In this document: positions 16,701 through 25,400 of the stretch, in pieces | How positions within the stretch are numbered: position 1 is the first letter of the stretch | Layout of the letters: every line of letters begins with the position of its first letter | Assembly (NCBI GenBank): GCA_025936115.1 | Contig: JAICTZ010000018.1 | Span: forward strand, 85,346 to 149,345 | DNA length: 64,000 nucleotides | Direction: 5' to 3' | Source of the DNA: Polyangiaceae bacterium | GTDB taxonomy: Bacteria; Myxococcota_A; Polyangia; Polyangiales; Polyangiaceae | Position numbers and translations under genes: made by a program | The notes under the pieces: model-generated | Seen by the model: only the letters and a program-made list of their open reading frames with translations | Database searches by the model: none | Told to the model about the DNA's origin: nothing

Positions 16701-19481
16701 CTCATGCTCGCGCACAGCTATTTCAGGGTGAACGCCGTCTCGTTCGATCTCTTGGTGCTGAACGAGGAGCCCGGCGGCTACTTGCAACCGCTCTACAATC
16801 AAGCGCTCGACATCGTGCGCTCGACGCATTCCGAGGGCCTGCTCGACCAGCGCGGCGGCATCTTCGTGCGACGCGCGGACCAGATGCCGGAGGGCGATCA
16901 AAAGCTCGTGCTCGCGTCGGCGCGGGCAGTGTTCACCGCGTCGGGTGGCTCGCTCTTGCGTCAGCTCAAGCGCGCGACGCGTCGTGTAGAGCTGCCCGAG
17001 CTCTTGGCACCCACCAAGCGTCCGACGCCGCGCCCGTCTCTGCCGCCGGCAGCGCCGAGCGAGCTCGTGTTCCACAACGGCCTCGGCGGCTTCACGCCCG
17101 ACGGCCGCGAGTACGTGCTGACGCTCGACCGCCACACGCGCACGCCGCTGCCCTGGTGCAACGTGATGGCCAACGCGAGCTACGGCTCCGTCGTGTCCGA
17201 AAGCGGCTCGAGCTTCACCTGGGCGGGCAACAGCCAGCGCCAGCGCTTGACGCCCTGGAGCAACGATCCGCTGCTCGATCCGTCGGGCCAGGAGCTCTAC
17301 GTGCGCGACGACGACGACGGCTCGGTGTGGTCGGCGACGCCGCGGCCGGCGGGCGGCACCGCCGTCTATACCGTCGCTCACGGACAAGGCTACTCCCGCT
17401 TCAGCCACGCCCGCGTCGGTCTGTTCCACGAGCTCACGCTGTTCGTCGCCGCGGAAGACGCCGTGGCTTTTCAGCGGCTGCGCATCGAGAACCGCGGCGA
17501 CACGCGCCGGCGCTTGTCGCTCTACGGAGTCGTCGAGTGGGTGCTCGGCAGCAACCGCGAGACGAGCCGGCTCACGGTGGCCACGGCCTGGGACGCGGCC
17601 GCTCGCACCCTCACGGCGACGAACCCGCTCGCCATGTCGCCGCACGCGATCGCTTTCTACGCCGCGACGGCGCCCATCACGAGCTTCACGGCCAATCGCG
17701 AGGAGTTCTTCGGGATGCCCGGCTCACGCACCTGGCCGCACGCGCTCAGGCGCTCGGCGCTTTCGGGTCAGTACGGCATGGGCTTCGAGCCGTGCGCGGC
17801 GCTCGAGACGCGCGTGACGCTCGAACCGGGCGAGTCGTACGAGGTGACGTTCGTCCTCGGCCACGGCAAGGATCTCGAACAGACGCGCGCGCTCGCGGCT
17901 CGGTACGCGGACGAAGCGGCCGTGGCGCGTGCGTTCAACGCCGCCGTCGCACGCTGGGACGAGCTGCTCTCGGTGATCACGGTAAAGACGCCCGATCCCT
18001 CGCTCGACCTCTTGATGAACCGCTGGGTGCTGTATCAAGCGCTCAGTTGCCGGATTTGGGCGCGCTCGGGGTTTTACCAGTCGAGCGGCGCGTTCGGTTT
18101 CCGCGATCAGCTGCAAGACGTGCTCTGCCTTTTGCACACGCTGCCGGGCGCCGCGCGCGAGCACTTGCTGGTCGCGGCGGCGCGCCAATTCGTGGAAGGC
18201 GACGTGCAGCACTGGTGGCACGCCGAAGCCGGTGACGGCGTGCGCACGCACTGCTCCGACGACAAGCTCTGGCTGCCGTTCGCAGTGGCCGAGTACGTGC
18301 GCGTGACCGGCGATCGCGCCGTGCTCGACGAGCCCGTGCCGTTTCTCAGCGAGCGCCTGCTCGGCCCCGAGGAGCATGATCTGTACAGCACTCCCGCGAG
18401 CACCAGCGACACGGCGCCGCTCTACGAACACTGCGCGCGAGCGCTCGAATCGTCGCTCGGCGTGGGCCCGCGCGGACTGCCCAAGATGGGCGCCGGCGAC
18501 TGGAACGACGGTATGAATCGCATCGGCGTGAAGGGGGAGGGGGAGAGCGTGTGGCTCGCCTGGTTCCTCGCGAAGACGCTGAACGACTTCGCGCCCCTCG
18601 CGCAGGCTCGTCGCGACGCGCGCGTGACGCGCTGGCTCGAGCATGCTCGGCGGGTGTGCGAAGCGGCCGAGACGCACGCTTGGGATGGCGCTTGGTACCG
18701 CCGCGCCTTCTACGACGACGGACGTCCCGTAGGTACGGCGTCCGCTTCGGAGTGCCGCATCGACGCCATCGCTCAATCGTGGGCGGTGCTCGCCGGCAGT
18801 GCGGACCGGCGCCGCGCCGCGAGCGCCGTGCTCGAATCCGAGCGTCTGCTCGTGCAGGAAGACGCGCGCATCATGTGCTTGCTCGCACCGCCCTTTACCG
18901 GCAAAGACGGCGACCCGGGTTACATCGCGAGCTACCCGGCCGGCATTCGCGAAAACGGCGGCCAGTACACGCACGGCGTGCTCTTCACCCTGCGCGCCCT
19001 CGCCGAGCTCGGCGAAGCCGAACGCGCGGAACACCTGCTCGGCATCTTGAACCCCGTGCGCCACGCGCTCACGCCGTCCGATGTCGAGCGCTACCAAGTC
19101 GAGCCCTATGTCGTCGCAGCCGACGTCTACTCGGACGCTGCGCACGCCGGGCGCGGCGGCTGGACCTGGTACACCGGTTCGGCCGGCTGGTTTTATCGCA
19201 TCGTGCTCGAAGATGTGCTCGGCTTCCGGCGCGCGGGCGACAAGCTCACGCTGTCGCCCTGCATCCCGCTCGGGTGGCGCGGCTTCGAGCTCAATTACCG
19301 CTATGGTCGCTCGACACTGCGCGTGTTCGTGGAGAATGGTCACGGTCCTTCGGCGACCGACGACAGCATGCGGCTCGACGGTCGCACGCAGCGCAGCCAC
19401 GAGGTCACACTCGTAGACGACGGTCAGACGCACGAGCTCCGCGTCCTCGTCGGTGAGCGCCGCCTTCGGTCCTCAGCGTGA
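10707..19481 (+). CDS. ndvB: Cyclic beta-1,2-glucan synthase-like protein (GT84 + GH94)
   Basis: A 2924-residue inner membrane protein, the size expected for NdvB/ChvB (about 2800-2900). Order of parts: N-terminal cytosolic region; membrane helices near residues 185-205 and 430-480; a glycosyltransferase 84 domain from about residue 494 (YRTLVVVPCLLDG) with acidic motifs including ITLDADTELPRD near 641-653 and QHRWMRGDWQ near 790; further membrane helices around 830-1000; a glucoamylase-like middle (NTGL-type segment replaced by SPTNIGLYLLS; RGVVVRSFMAHHLGMSFVAL); and a C-terminal GH94 phosphorylase-type domain with FRDQLQDVLCLLH, GAGDWNDGMNRIG (Asp near 2598, the family's catalytic acid position) and ENGGQYTHG. 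In rhizobia this enzyme primes, polymerises, trims and cyclises periplasmic osmoregulated glucans. No ndvA-type exporter is next to it. The product here could be a related beta-glucan. Confidence 0.92.
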   Translation: MNFSTPLPAERVSAIPERLCPALDPGACWDEPDALRGEIHVADQLVSHAAALARAHGPPSHTVATGGLRQRFTAVRRQIHEAYAVLTARLKQGKDPSPAEEWLLENSHVVEDQIREIDEDLPRGYLLELPRLGLGRMRGYPRVYALCLDYLRHTDARLDLATLSHFVESYQGVEPLTIGELWAVPIMLRLGLLLVVGALAASEASAGNRERADAGSERLLGARQNALELGAELVALERSGAPITAPFLVQLARRLREHDDQALAVAFDWLALQSQKLGSSPEELARLQHLKQAADQVSVGNAVTSMRAVAALDWNAFFERTSAVEAVLRRDPFGTYAATEPETRDRYRHAVERLARRGEGGEVGVARLALTLAEQAREQAPSDVKRAHVGYYLSDDGSSLLEGLVRYRPTLGERFRRGLLRRPELFYFGSIGLLALGIVASMVAWALGGAALGSERVTLAVGVGLLALLPASEVGSALTQAFVTAVLRPRLLPRLDFEAGIPAQYRTLVVVPCLLDGKQTLDTLLEELEVRSLANGDEHLHFALLADFTDASSEELPSDGELVRAALEAVRRLNARHPGEEQRYWFFHRRRLYNASEGTFMGWERKRGKLEELNRLLRGATDTSFAWVDAPSELLRAVRYVITLDADTELPRDTARELIATLAHPLNAAEFDAERRRVVRGYGIAQPRVGPLPPSSRKSRYAWLTAGPAGLDPYTTAVSDVYQDLFAEGSFTGKAIYDVDAFAAALSDRVPENALLSHDLFESFFARSALVTDVEVLDEQPPSYEVHAARQHRWMRGDWQLVRWLVGRVPARDGTPRPNDLRALDRFKLADNLRRSLLPPALVLLALFAWFVGGRLAVALGLLFLGVLVTPLVAQAVLAVTREASRVSGAPWAGFGTAMGRGVLGVLVSLVFLLDQALLSLDAISVALYRLAVKRRLLEWVTMRQSAGGRPNGTSPRLLLASALAVAIAVCLFVWRAHSAVAALPLLTAWFVAPGVARWLGAPLPARRRDELSVDDRRFLRLVARKTWRFFARFVTEQDHFLPPDNFQQEPRGVVAHRTSPTNIGLYLLSVVAAHDFGVLTRRELCERLERTLDTLDRLPRREGHLLNWYDTETLNPLAPEYVSTVDSGNLAAYLWTIASASSDLAKSPIIAGETFLAIADAVELASRAGAGPGTASRLRAFEAEVRALAEPRPGGLLAALEALETTRDTLAELGTVLAGEPTEARYWLAEAERTARAWADEVITLAPYLTLLRETAPVVDGSMAKLWVDLRARLTSPLGLEGLESAAHAVRALLDDATEAARRPGSAPAAARLVSELESALDRTLDAVGRRRHELERVANRCRSLADGMSFRFLLDSERELFATGYNVSNARLDTSHYDLLASEARLASLVAIAKGDVPEKHWFRLGRPRARVASGRALLSWSGSMFEYLMPLLVTESLPDTLLDETMQAAVRRQRAYGTEQGVPWGVSESAYNVMDLEMTYQYRAFGVPGLGLKAGLAEDLVIAPYATALAALVEPAAAVKNLRVLAKDGLEGDYGYFEAVDFSATRVPPGKRGVVVRSFMAHHLGMSFVALDNVLHERVMQRRFHADRRIKATALLLEERIPTGAPLLEVPEAALAAPVRHGVDLDALEHVRLEDMTPVRLHLLGHGALSTFVTAAGSGALTWKGMDINRFREDSVFDAGGIYAYVRDLGKNKTWSAAYYPSRRQADAYEVAFSIDRVEVHRRDGALETITEVVPSPEHPAEVRRFTLKNHGSEPSELELTTFTELALAPRAADMAHRAFSSMFIETEFLPECGALVAHRRPRAPGEAGIWVAQVLTPEDEGFGPIDFDTSRSSFVGRNGSLERPRAFSETTSALAQRTGAVLDPAFVLRRRVRLGAGAVVRVTLTTLMAETREECLHWAAVYAAAQAIPRAFELAWADARVELRHVGVTAVQAHRFQRLLSAIMFPLPGLRVSFEPSTLGTSGKNALWARGISGDLPLVVLRLDHPDFDELFRELMLAHSYFRVNAVSFDLLVLNEEPGGYLQPLYNQALDIVRSTHSEGLLDQRGGIFVRRADQMPEGDQKLVLASARAVFTASGGSLLRQLKRATRRVELPELLAPTKRPTPRPSLPPAAPSELVFHNGLGGFTPDGREYVLTLDRHTRTPLPWCNVMANASYGSVVSESGSSFTWAGNSQRQRLTPWSNDPLLDPSGQELYVRDDDDGSVWSATPRPAGGTAVYTVAHGQGYSRFSHARVGLFHELTLFVAAEDAVAFQRLRIENRGDTRRRLSLYGVVEWVLGSNRETSRLTVATAWDAAARTLTATNPLAMSPHAIAFYAATAPITSFTANREEFFGMPGSRTWPHALRRSALSGQYGMGFEPCAALETRVTLEPGESYEVTFVLGHGKDLEQTRALAARYADEAAVARAFNAAVARWDELLSVITVKTPDPSLDLLMNRWVLYQALSCRIWARSGFYQSSGAFGFRDQLQDVLCLLHTLPGAAREHLLVAAARQFVEGDVQHWWHAEAGDGVRTHCSDDKLWLPFAVAEYVRVTGDRAVLDEPVPFLSERLLGPEEHDLYSTPASTSDTAPLYEHCARALESSLGVGPRGLPKMGAGDWNDGMNRIGVKGEGESVWLAWFLAKTLNDFAPLAQARRDARVTRWLEHARRVCEAAETHAWDGAWYRRAFYDDGRPVGTASASECRIDAIAQSWAVLAGSADRRRAASAVLESERLLVQEDARIMCLLAPPFTGKDGDPGYIASYPAGIRENGGQYTHGVLFTLRALAELGEAERAEHLLGILNPVRHALTPSDVERYQVEPYVVAADVYSDAAHAGRGGWTWYTGSAGWFYRIVLEDVLGFRRAGDKLTLSPCIPLGWRGFELNYRYGRSTLRVFVENGHGPSATDDSMRLDGRTQRSHEVTLVDDGQTHELRVLVGERRLRSSA

Positions 19482-19614
19482 TCAAATGCCGCGCGCCTGA
19501 CGAGCCCTGAACGCGAGCTTTCCTCGACCTTCGCCGCCAGTGAGCTTGGCATGGCGTCTGCACACGGAGAAGTGCCGCGCGGCCCGTCCGCACGGCTCAG
19601 CAAGGAGAGCCGCC

Positions 19615-19671
19615 GTGGAAGCCAAGCACACCGTCAGTCAGCGCTCCTTTTCGGAGCTCGTGAGCAAATGA
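19615..19671 (+). CDS. 18-residue leader peptide or remnant of a DUF1469 gene
   Basis: A strong ribosome binding site (AAGGAG, 19602-19607) stands 7 bases before a GTG that opens an 18-codon frame ending in LVSK. The end (QRSFSELVSK) looks like the beginning of phage-holin/DUF1469 membrane proteins, which start with an RSxGEL-type motif. The TGA overlaps the ATG of the next small gene in ATGA. It may be a translated leader that couples to the gene at 19668, or the stump of a truncated DUF1469 gene. Too short to be sure. Confidence 0.35.
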   Translation: MEAKHTVSQRSFSELVSK

Positions 19672-19910
19672 GCGCCGCACACGTCATCGGTAGGGCAATA
19701 GGCGCAACCCTGCTCGTTTGCGGCGCTCATTTCCTCGTGCGCGCACTCACGGGCAAGACGCCGCTCGCTCACGCGAAGGACTGGCTCGAGCGCAGCAAGG
19801 CGTCGGAGCCGCCGATGGCGCCGCGGCCCCCGACCGATCCGGTCGACGAGTCGTCGTGGGAGTCGTTCCCGGCGAGCGATCCTCCGGCACATTCGCCGAA
19901 GAATGCCTGA
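19668..19910 (+). CDS. Small one-helix membrane protein
   Basis: An 80-residue protein with one hydrophobic segment (about residues 7-25, VIGRAIGATLLVCGAHFLV) followed by a charged linker and a Pro/Ser-rich tail containing DESSWESFPASDPPA, a short motif I recognise from many small bacterial proteins of unknown function that accompany stress-membrane genes. The ATG overlaps the stop of the 18-codon frame upstream; the frame is open back to 19551 but without support. No function known. Confidence 0.6.
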   Translation: MSAAHVIGRAIGATLLVCGAHFLVRALTGKTPLAHAKDWLERSKASEPPMAPRPPTDPVDESSWESFPASDPPAHSPKNA

Positions 19911-19924
19911 ACGTGAGTCTTTCT

Positions 19925-20344
19925 TCACCTCCCGGTTTGGAACTCGGCGGTGACCTCGTTCGGCGGCGTCACGGCAGGCACCAGGATCGCCGCGGGCCTA
20001 AGATAGTGGCCTTGCAGGTCGACCCAGTGACTCTGCGAAAAGAGCGCGCGGCCGTCGGCGGTGAAGTGGAACGCCCACGGGCAAAACCGCGCGGTCGCGT
20101 CGGGCGTGACCCAGCCGCCGCGCTGCCAGACGTAGTAGCGGCCGCGCCACGACCAGCCTCCGTCTTGAAACACTACGTTCTTGCCCTTGGGCGGCTTCGG
20201 AACGAGCTCGGAGAGCGCGGGCGGCGGCGGATACGGTACCTCGAAGAACGCATCGTCCGAGGGGGCAACTTGCCTCGGCAGTGGCAGGCTCGAACCACAA
20301 GCGGTCCCGAGCGCGGCGACGAAAAGCAGCCCAATGCGATGCAT
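19925..20344 (-). CDS. Predicted lipoprotein with YXWxxGxW-like repeats
   Basis: A 139-residue exported protein. The N-terminus (MHRIGLLFVAALGTAC) is a short lipoprotein signal with Cys16 as the likely lipidated residue. The mature part has a Pro-rich linker (PYPPPPALSELVPKPP) and an aromatic stretch, WSWRGRYYVWQRGGWV, resembling YXWxxGxW-type motifs of cell-surface proteins, and DGRALFSQSHWVD. Function unknown. The start codon overlaps head-to-head with that of the TamA-like gene on the other strand (starts at 20344 and 20339), so each gene's promoter must lie inside the other gene. It converges with the small membrane protein ending at 19910. Confidence 0.7.
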   Translation of the reverse strand: MHRIGLLFVAALGTACGSSLPLPRQVAPSDDAFFEVPYPPPPALSELVPKPPKGKNVVFQDGGWSWRGRYYVWQRGGWVTPDATARFCPWAFHFTADGRALFSQSHWVDLQGHYLRPAAILVPAVTPPNEVTAEFQTGR

Positions 20345-22468
20345 GTCGCGAGGCAGAGCAGGAATCGCGCCGGGGCGTGCCCGATCGCCGCACTGCTCGC
20401 GACACTCGTGCTGGTGTGTTTGGCGAGCGGCTGTGCGCGCATTCCGAAGCAGCGTTACGCGCTCGACCGTATCGATTTCGTGGGCAACCGAGTGCTCGGA
20501 GACGGCGAGCTCGAAGATCACATCGCGAGTCGCGAGTCGCCCAAGTTTCTGGGACTGTTCGAGGGCTTCATCGACGAATACGAGGTGTTCGATCGCTACG
20601 TGCTCGAGCGCGATCTCGAGCGCGTCGAACGCTACTATCGCGCCAAGGGCTATTACGACGCCCGAGCGCGCGTCGCGCGCGTCTACTCTTCCGGCAGGCA
20701 CGTGCGCGTCGAGATCGTGCTCGAAGAGGGCAACCCCGTGCTCGTCGGACGTGTCGACGTGCACGGACTCGAAACCATGTCGCCGAGCCTGCGCGCCAAA
20801 GCGGAGGATTTCGCGCGACGCCGCATGCGCTTGCAGAAGCCGCTCGAGGAAGAGCGGCTGCACGCGGTCGAGCAAGAAATCGCGCGGCTGCTCGGGGACG
20901 AGGGCTACGCCTGGGTCAAGGTCAAGGGTTCGGTCGACGTCGACCTGCCTCATCGGGTGGCGAGCGTCGGCTTTTGGATTGAACCCGGTAAGCCCGCGCG
21001 CCTCGGCGCCGTGCGCATTCAGGGTCTCGAAAAAATCCCCGAAGGCCCCGTGCGGCGCGCGCTCAACCTGAAACCGGGCGAACCGTATTCGCTGAGCGAC
21101 CTCGAGGCGGCACGACAAGCCGTGCTCGATCTCGGTGTCTTCAGCGCCGTCACCATCGAACCGGACCTGCCCCCCGACGCCGGCGAGCCGGACGTCATGC
21201 CTTTGCTCGTCAAGGTCGAGGTCACCAAGCTGCGCAGCGTTCACCTCGGCGGCGGTGTCGAAATCGACTCCCTCAAGTCGGAAATTCACGCGACGGCAGG
21301 CTGGGAGGATCGCAACTTCCTGGGCGGCTTCCGGCGTTTTCAAGTCGAAGCCGTGCCCGGCGTGGTGCTGTATCCGACGCACCTACCGAACGTCAAGGCG
21401 CCACGCAGGCTCTTACCCGAAGGACGTCTACGCGCCGAGATCCGCCAACCGGGCTTCCTCGAGGCGCGCACGACGGGCGTGATTCGGGGCCAGTTCAGTA
21501 TCTATCCCTTGCTCTTGAGCGCCGAGCTCCCGCCTGGCGCGCCGATCATCGGCTACCGCGAGCTCCGGGGCGCAGTCGGGTTCGAGCGCAACATTCAGAA
21601 GCTGAACCTGTCACTGACGCAGAACGTGCAAAATAACGCGCCTTTCACCTACGCGGGGCCGCTCGATCCCGATCTCGTCTCCGTGCTCGCCTCCTACCCG
21701 GAGCTATTTGCGGACCTGGAGCTCACGGACAGTCGCGTGAGCCCGCATTCGGGCGTCTCCGTGCGCAACACGTTCCAGGTGGCGGGGGTCGGCGGCGACG
21801 CGCGCGACGTGAAAATCGTGCCGGACGTGCGCGGCTATATTCCGCTCGCACGCAAGGTCACGCTGGCAATCCGCGCGAGCGTCGGCATGCTCTTCCCCGC
21901 CAACTACGGCCAAACGGTCGAGCCGAACTCGATGACACGCACGCCGGGTGACGCAACGAGACAAGAGTGGGTGCGTGACTCGGAGCTCATGTTCTTGCGC
22001 GGACTGTTTTCGGGCGGTCCGGGTTCGAATCGCGGTTACGGCCTGCGTGAAATCGGCCCACACGGCTTGGTCCCGTTTTACGCGCCGGGCGTCACTGGCA
22101 CTCAAGCGGGCGCGACCTGCACCAACGTTCCGACCGAGCAGAGCGCCTGTGATTTGCCGCTTGGCGGCTTCACCCAGTGGGAAAGCAGCGTCGAAGTGCG
22201 TTATCCCATCTCGGGGCCGTTCTCGGGAGTCGTTTTCGTGGATGGCGCGGACGTTGCTCCGAGAAAGCTGGTGTTCCGCTTCGATCGCCCTCATTTGAGC
22301 GCTGGCGTCGGCTTCCGCTACGACACGCCAATCGGCCCCGTGCGCCTCGACGCCGGATATCGTATTCCTGGTCTGCAGGCGCCCGAAAACGCGCCCGACG
22401 AGGGGAAGCCGGCTACCATCTTGGGCATTCCAGCCGCGCTCTCGTTCGGCATTGGCGAGGCGTTCTAA
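20339..22468 (+). CDS. tamA: TamA/BamA (Omp85) family outer membrane assembly protein
   Basis: A 709-residue outer membrane protein. The signal sequence ends in LASGC, so Cys32 may be lipidated. Residues about 37-340 form POTRA-type domains, with repeated beta-alpha-alpha-beta-beta patterns beginning at YALDRIDFVGNRVLGDGEL, VRVEIVLEEGNPVLVGRVDV and ARLGAVRIQGLEKIPEGPV. From about 345 the sequence is a beta-barrel, with GSNRGYGLREIG near residue 563, the RGY/RGF motif of the Omp85 L6 loop, and the terminal strand FGIGEAF ending in Phe. Omp85 proteins insert barrels into the outer membrane; the TamB gene begins one base after the stop, so TamA is the best assignment. The ATG at 20339 is the only start leaving a complete signal peptide. 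Confidence 0.9.
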   Translation: MHVARQSRNRAGACPIAALLATLVLVCLASGCARIPKQRYALDRIDFVGNRVLGDGELEDHIASRESPKFLGLFEGFIDEYEVFDRYVLERDLERVERYYRAKGYYDARARVARVYSSGRHVRVEIVLEEGNPVLVGRVDVHGLETMSPSLRAKAEDFARRRMRLQKPLEEERLHAVEQEIARLLGDEGYAWVKVKGSVDVDLPHRVASVGFWIEPGKPARLGAVRIQGLEKIPEGPVRRALNLKPGEPYSLSDLEAARQAVLDLGVFSAVTIEPDLPPDAGEPDVMPLLVKVEVTKLRSVHLGGGVEIDSLKSEIHATAGWEDRNFLGGFRRFQVEAVPGVVLYPTHLPNVKAPRRLLPEGRLRAEIRQPGFLEARTTGVIRGQFSIYPLLLSAELPPGAPIIGYRELRGAVGFERNIQKLNLSLTQNVQNNAPFTYAGPLDPDLVSVLASYPELFADLELTDSRVSPHSGVSVRNTFQVAGVGGDARDVKIVPDVRGYIPLARKVTLAIRASVGMLFPANYGQTVEPNSMTRTPGDATRQEWVRDSELMFLRGLFSGGPGSNRGYGLREIGPHGLVPFYAPGVTGTQAGATCTNVPTEQSACDLPLGGFTQWESSVEVRYPISGPFSGVVFVDGADVAPRKLVFRFDRPHLSAGVGFRYDTPIGPVRLDAGYRIPGLQAPENAPDEGKPATILGIPAALSFGIGEAF

Positions 22469-22469
22469 C

Positions 22470-25400
22470 ATGGACCAGCTCCGCTCCCCGCGGCGCTCGA
22501 AGCGGGGCTGGCGGCGGGCGCTCAGGATCGCCGGGCGGGTGCTGGCGGGGCTCGTTGTCTTCATCGTCGCCGTGCCGATCCTCGCACTTTTTGCGCTGCG
22601 CTTTCCTTCCGTGCGCGCATTCGTGTCAAAGCGTGTCGATTCTGCGCTGGCGTCGTCCTTCAAAGGCCGGATTCATTTGCGCGAGCTCGAGCGCATCGAC
22701 CTCGGCGGCCTGCGCGCGAGCGGCAGCGTGGACGACCCGCGGGGTCACACGATCGTGCGTTTCGAGCACGTTACGGTAAACCTCGACATTCCGCGGCTCG
22801 TCGTGGGCGTGATCCGCGACGGCGGCTCTCCGAAGCTCATCGTCGTCGACGAGATCGCCGTGAAACAGGGCGAGCTCACGCTGATTGACGACGGCAAGGG
22901 CTCACCGACCCTCGCGGAAACCTTCCAGCCCCGTACCCCGAGCGCTCCGAGCACGGCGCCCTCGCCACGCATCGAGCTCCGGCGGATCGACGTCCGACAC
23001 CTCTGGACGCACGGCGCGGTCGGTTCTTCCCCGTACATCGACGTTGACCTGTCCAAAGTTTCAGCCTCGCTCGTCTCCGACGCCAAGGCGCTCAGCATCG
23101 AGCTGCGCGAGCTAGAGCTCGACGAGCGCTTCCTGCCTTTCAATCCGCACGGCAGCATCAAGGCGAAGGCCGTCCTGCCGTCCGACGCGACGCCCCCGAG
23201 CGTGAGCGCCAGCTACGACGGCATGGTCGCGGGGACCAAGCTCCAAGCCAAGGGCTCGTACGCGGCGAGCGGTGTGAGCGCCGACATTTCGTTCCCGTCG
23301 ATCGATGCAGCGGCCGTCCACCGGCTCGCGCCCGACCTCGATTTGAAATCACCGCTGCGCGTGTCGCTGAAAGCCGATGGTCCGCTCGAGCACATCGTGT
23401 TGCGCGGGGAGGCGCAGGGAGACGCCGTGGGTGCCGTACGCATCGAAGGCACCGCTCGCGCGTCCGCGCCCCAAACGGCCGCGCTCGAAATCCAGGTGAA
23501 CCGCCTGAACGCCGCGGGCGTGGCGCCGACGGCGCCGCAGACGGACGTCGATGCTCGACTGTCGCTGAACGCGAAGCTCGACGGTGAGCGCTGGCAGGTC
23601 AACTACGAGCTCGCTCTGACTCGCGGTAGCGCGAACGGCGAGACCTTGCCGCCCGTCGAAACTCACGGCTCGGCGACCGGCCGAGGCTCCGTCGCGAACG
23701 TCGACGGAGCGGCGAGCATTCACGAGCCGGGTGCGGAAATCGAGCTTGGCTACCGCGTATCCTCACATGGCTCGGACGGACGCGTCGAGGCGGAGCTCGA
23801 AAGCACGCTCGACGACCCGCCGCGCGTCAAGAAGCTCGCGGGTGTCGAGACCAACGGCAAAGTCGCGGCGCGCGTGCTCTTTGCCTGGCCGAGCAACGCC
23901 ATCGACGCGACGGCCGACGTGCGGCTCGACGGCGTGCGACACCCCTCGGCTCAGACCGGCGCCGTACGGGCGAAGCTCGACGTCCGCGGAACGGTCGCGG
24001 AACCCGTGCTCAAGGCGAACGTGTTCGCGCGTTCGCTCGAAGTGCAGGGGAGAAAATTCGAGACTGCCGACGTGGCCTTCAACGGCACGCCCGCGAAGGC
24101 GGACGTGGGGCTCGAGCTCACGAACGCGCGAGGGCAAGGCCTCAAATCACACGCGCTCCTCAAAACGGCACCCGGCAAGACGGAGCTCATCGGGCCCTCG
24201 CTCGCCTTTCGCGATCAGGATGGGACACTACAGCTCTCCGTGGGACGCGTGGCGCTCACGGGGTCCGCGGTCGACGTCGAGCATTTCGTTTTCGACGGCG
24301 CAGGCCACGCCGCAGGAACGCTCCACCTGCGCGGCAAGAAGATCGACGTGGAGGCGCAGACGCGCGAGCTCGACCTCGGTCGCCTCTTCAAGGTCGCGGG
24401 AATCGAGAGCCCCGTGCACAGCGCACGCGCGACGCTCGACCTGCGTTATTCCGGCCCGTTGAACGGCGAGGGCAGGGGTAAGGTAAAGGGCGAGATCTCG
24501 CAGATCGGCTACGAGCAGGTGACCGGCGGGTGGACGCAGGTGGACCTCGAGCTCGGCGACCGCGGAGTGTCCGGCATGGTCGAGGCCGAGCTCGTGCAGG
24601 GTGCCAAGGTCGTGATCGGCGTGGACGACATCGTCCCGGCCGCGCTCACGAAGGGGAAATCGTGGGCGCCGGACGGTCGCGTGCGCGTGAGGGGCAAGCT
24701 CGATCTCGAGAGCCTGGCACCGCTCGCCGGCAGGGTTCCCGCTGTTCCGATCGAGCACGCGAAGGGGAGCGTCGAGCTCGATATCACTTACGCGCGCGAC
24801 AACGACGACGCATTACCGGAAATCAAGGGACACGTTCAAACCCACGACTTGACTTTGATCGGTCGGCGCGGGCGTCGTAACGAGATCGGCACGCCGAACG
24901 AGGCCATCGAAGCGGCGCCTGCCGTCTACCGAGGCATCGACGTGGCGCTCGACGTGGCGCTCGACGAACGTAGCCCGCAAATCGCCGTGCGCACCACGCT
25001 CTACGACAAACACGGCACGCTGCTCGAGCTCGAGGCGACCGCGGGGCCGTGGCTCAACGAGAACCTCGAGCAAGTCATCGCAGGGCTGCAGCAGGCGCCG
25101 CTCGAGGTGAAGGTATCCATGCCCGCGCGTAGCTTTGCGCGCTTGCCGCAGCCGATCCGCCCGCTCTCGGTGCGTGGGCGGGTCGCGGGCGACGCCAAGT
25201 TCACGGGTACGATCGCGGACCCGCATCTCGTGCTGGACGTGCGCGCGTCGCGTTTGACGAGCGCCGGCGAGCGCATCGCCGGGGAGAAGCACCCGAGCGT
25301 CGCGGTCGTCGGTCACGTCGAGTACGCGCCCGATGGCGGTAAAGTCGAGCTCATTGCTCAGCGAGACCAGGCCAAAGCCGTCGACGTGGACGCGTCTTGG

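Noticed and set aside
13764..17645. Long minus-strand open frame (about 1290 codons) inside the glucan synthase gene
   Set aside because: It is rich in Arg, His and Glu in the way antisense frames of GC-rich genes are, has no motif, and the plus strand holds a recognised enzyme.
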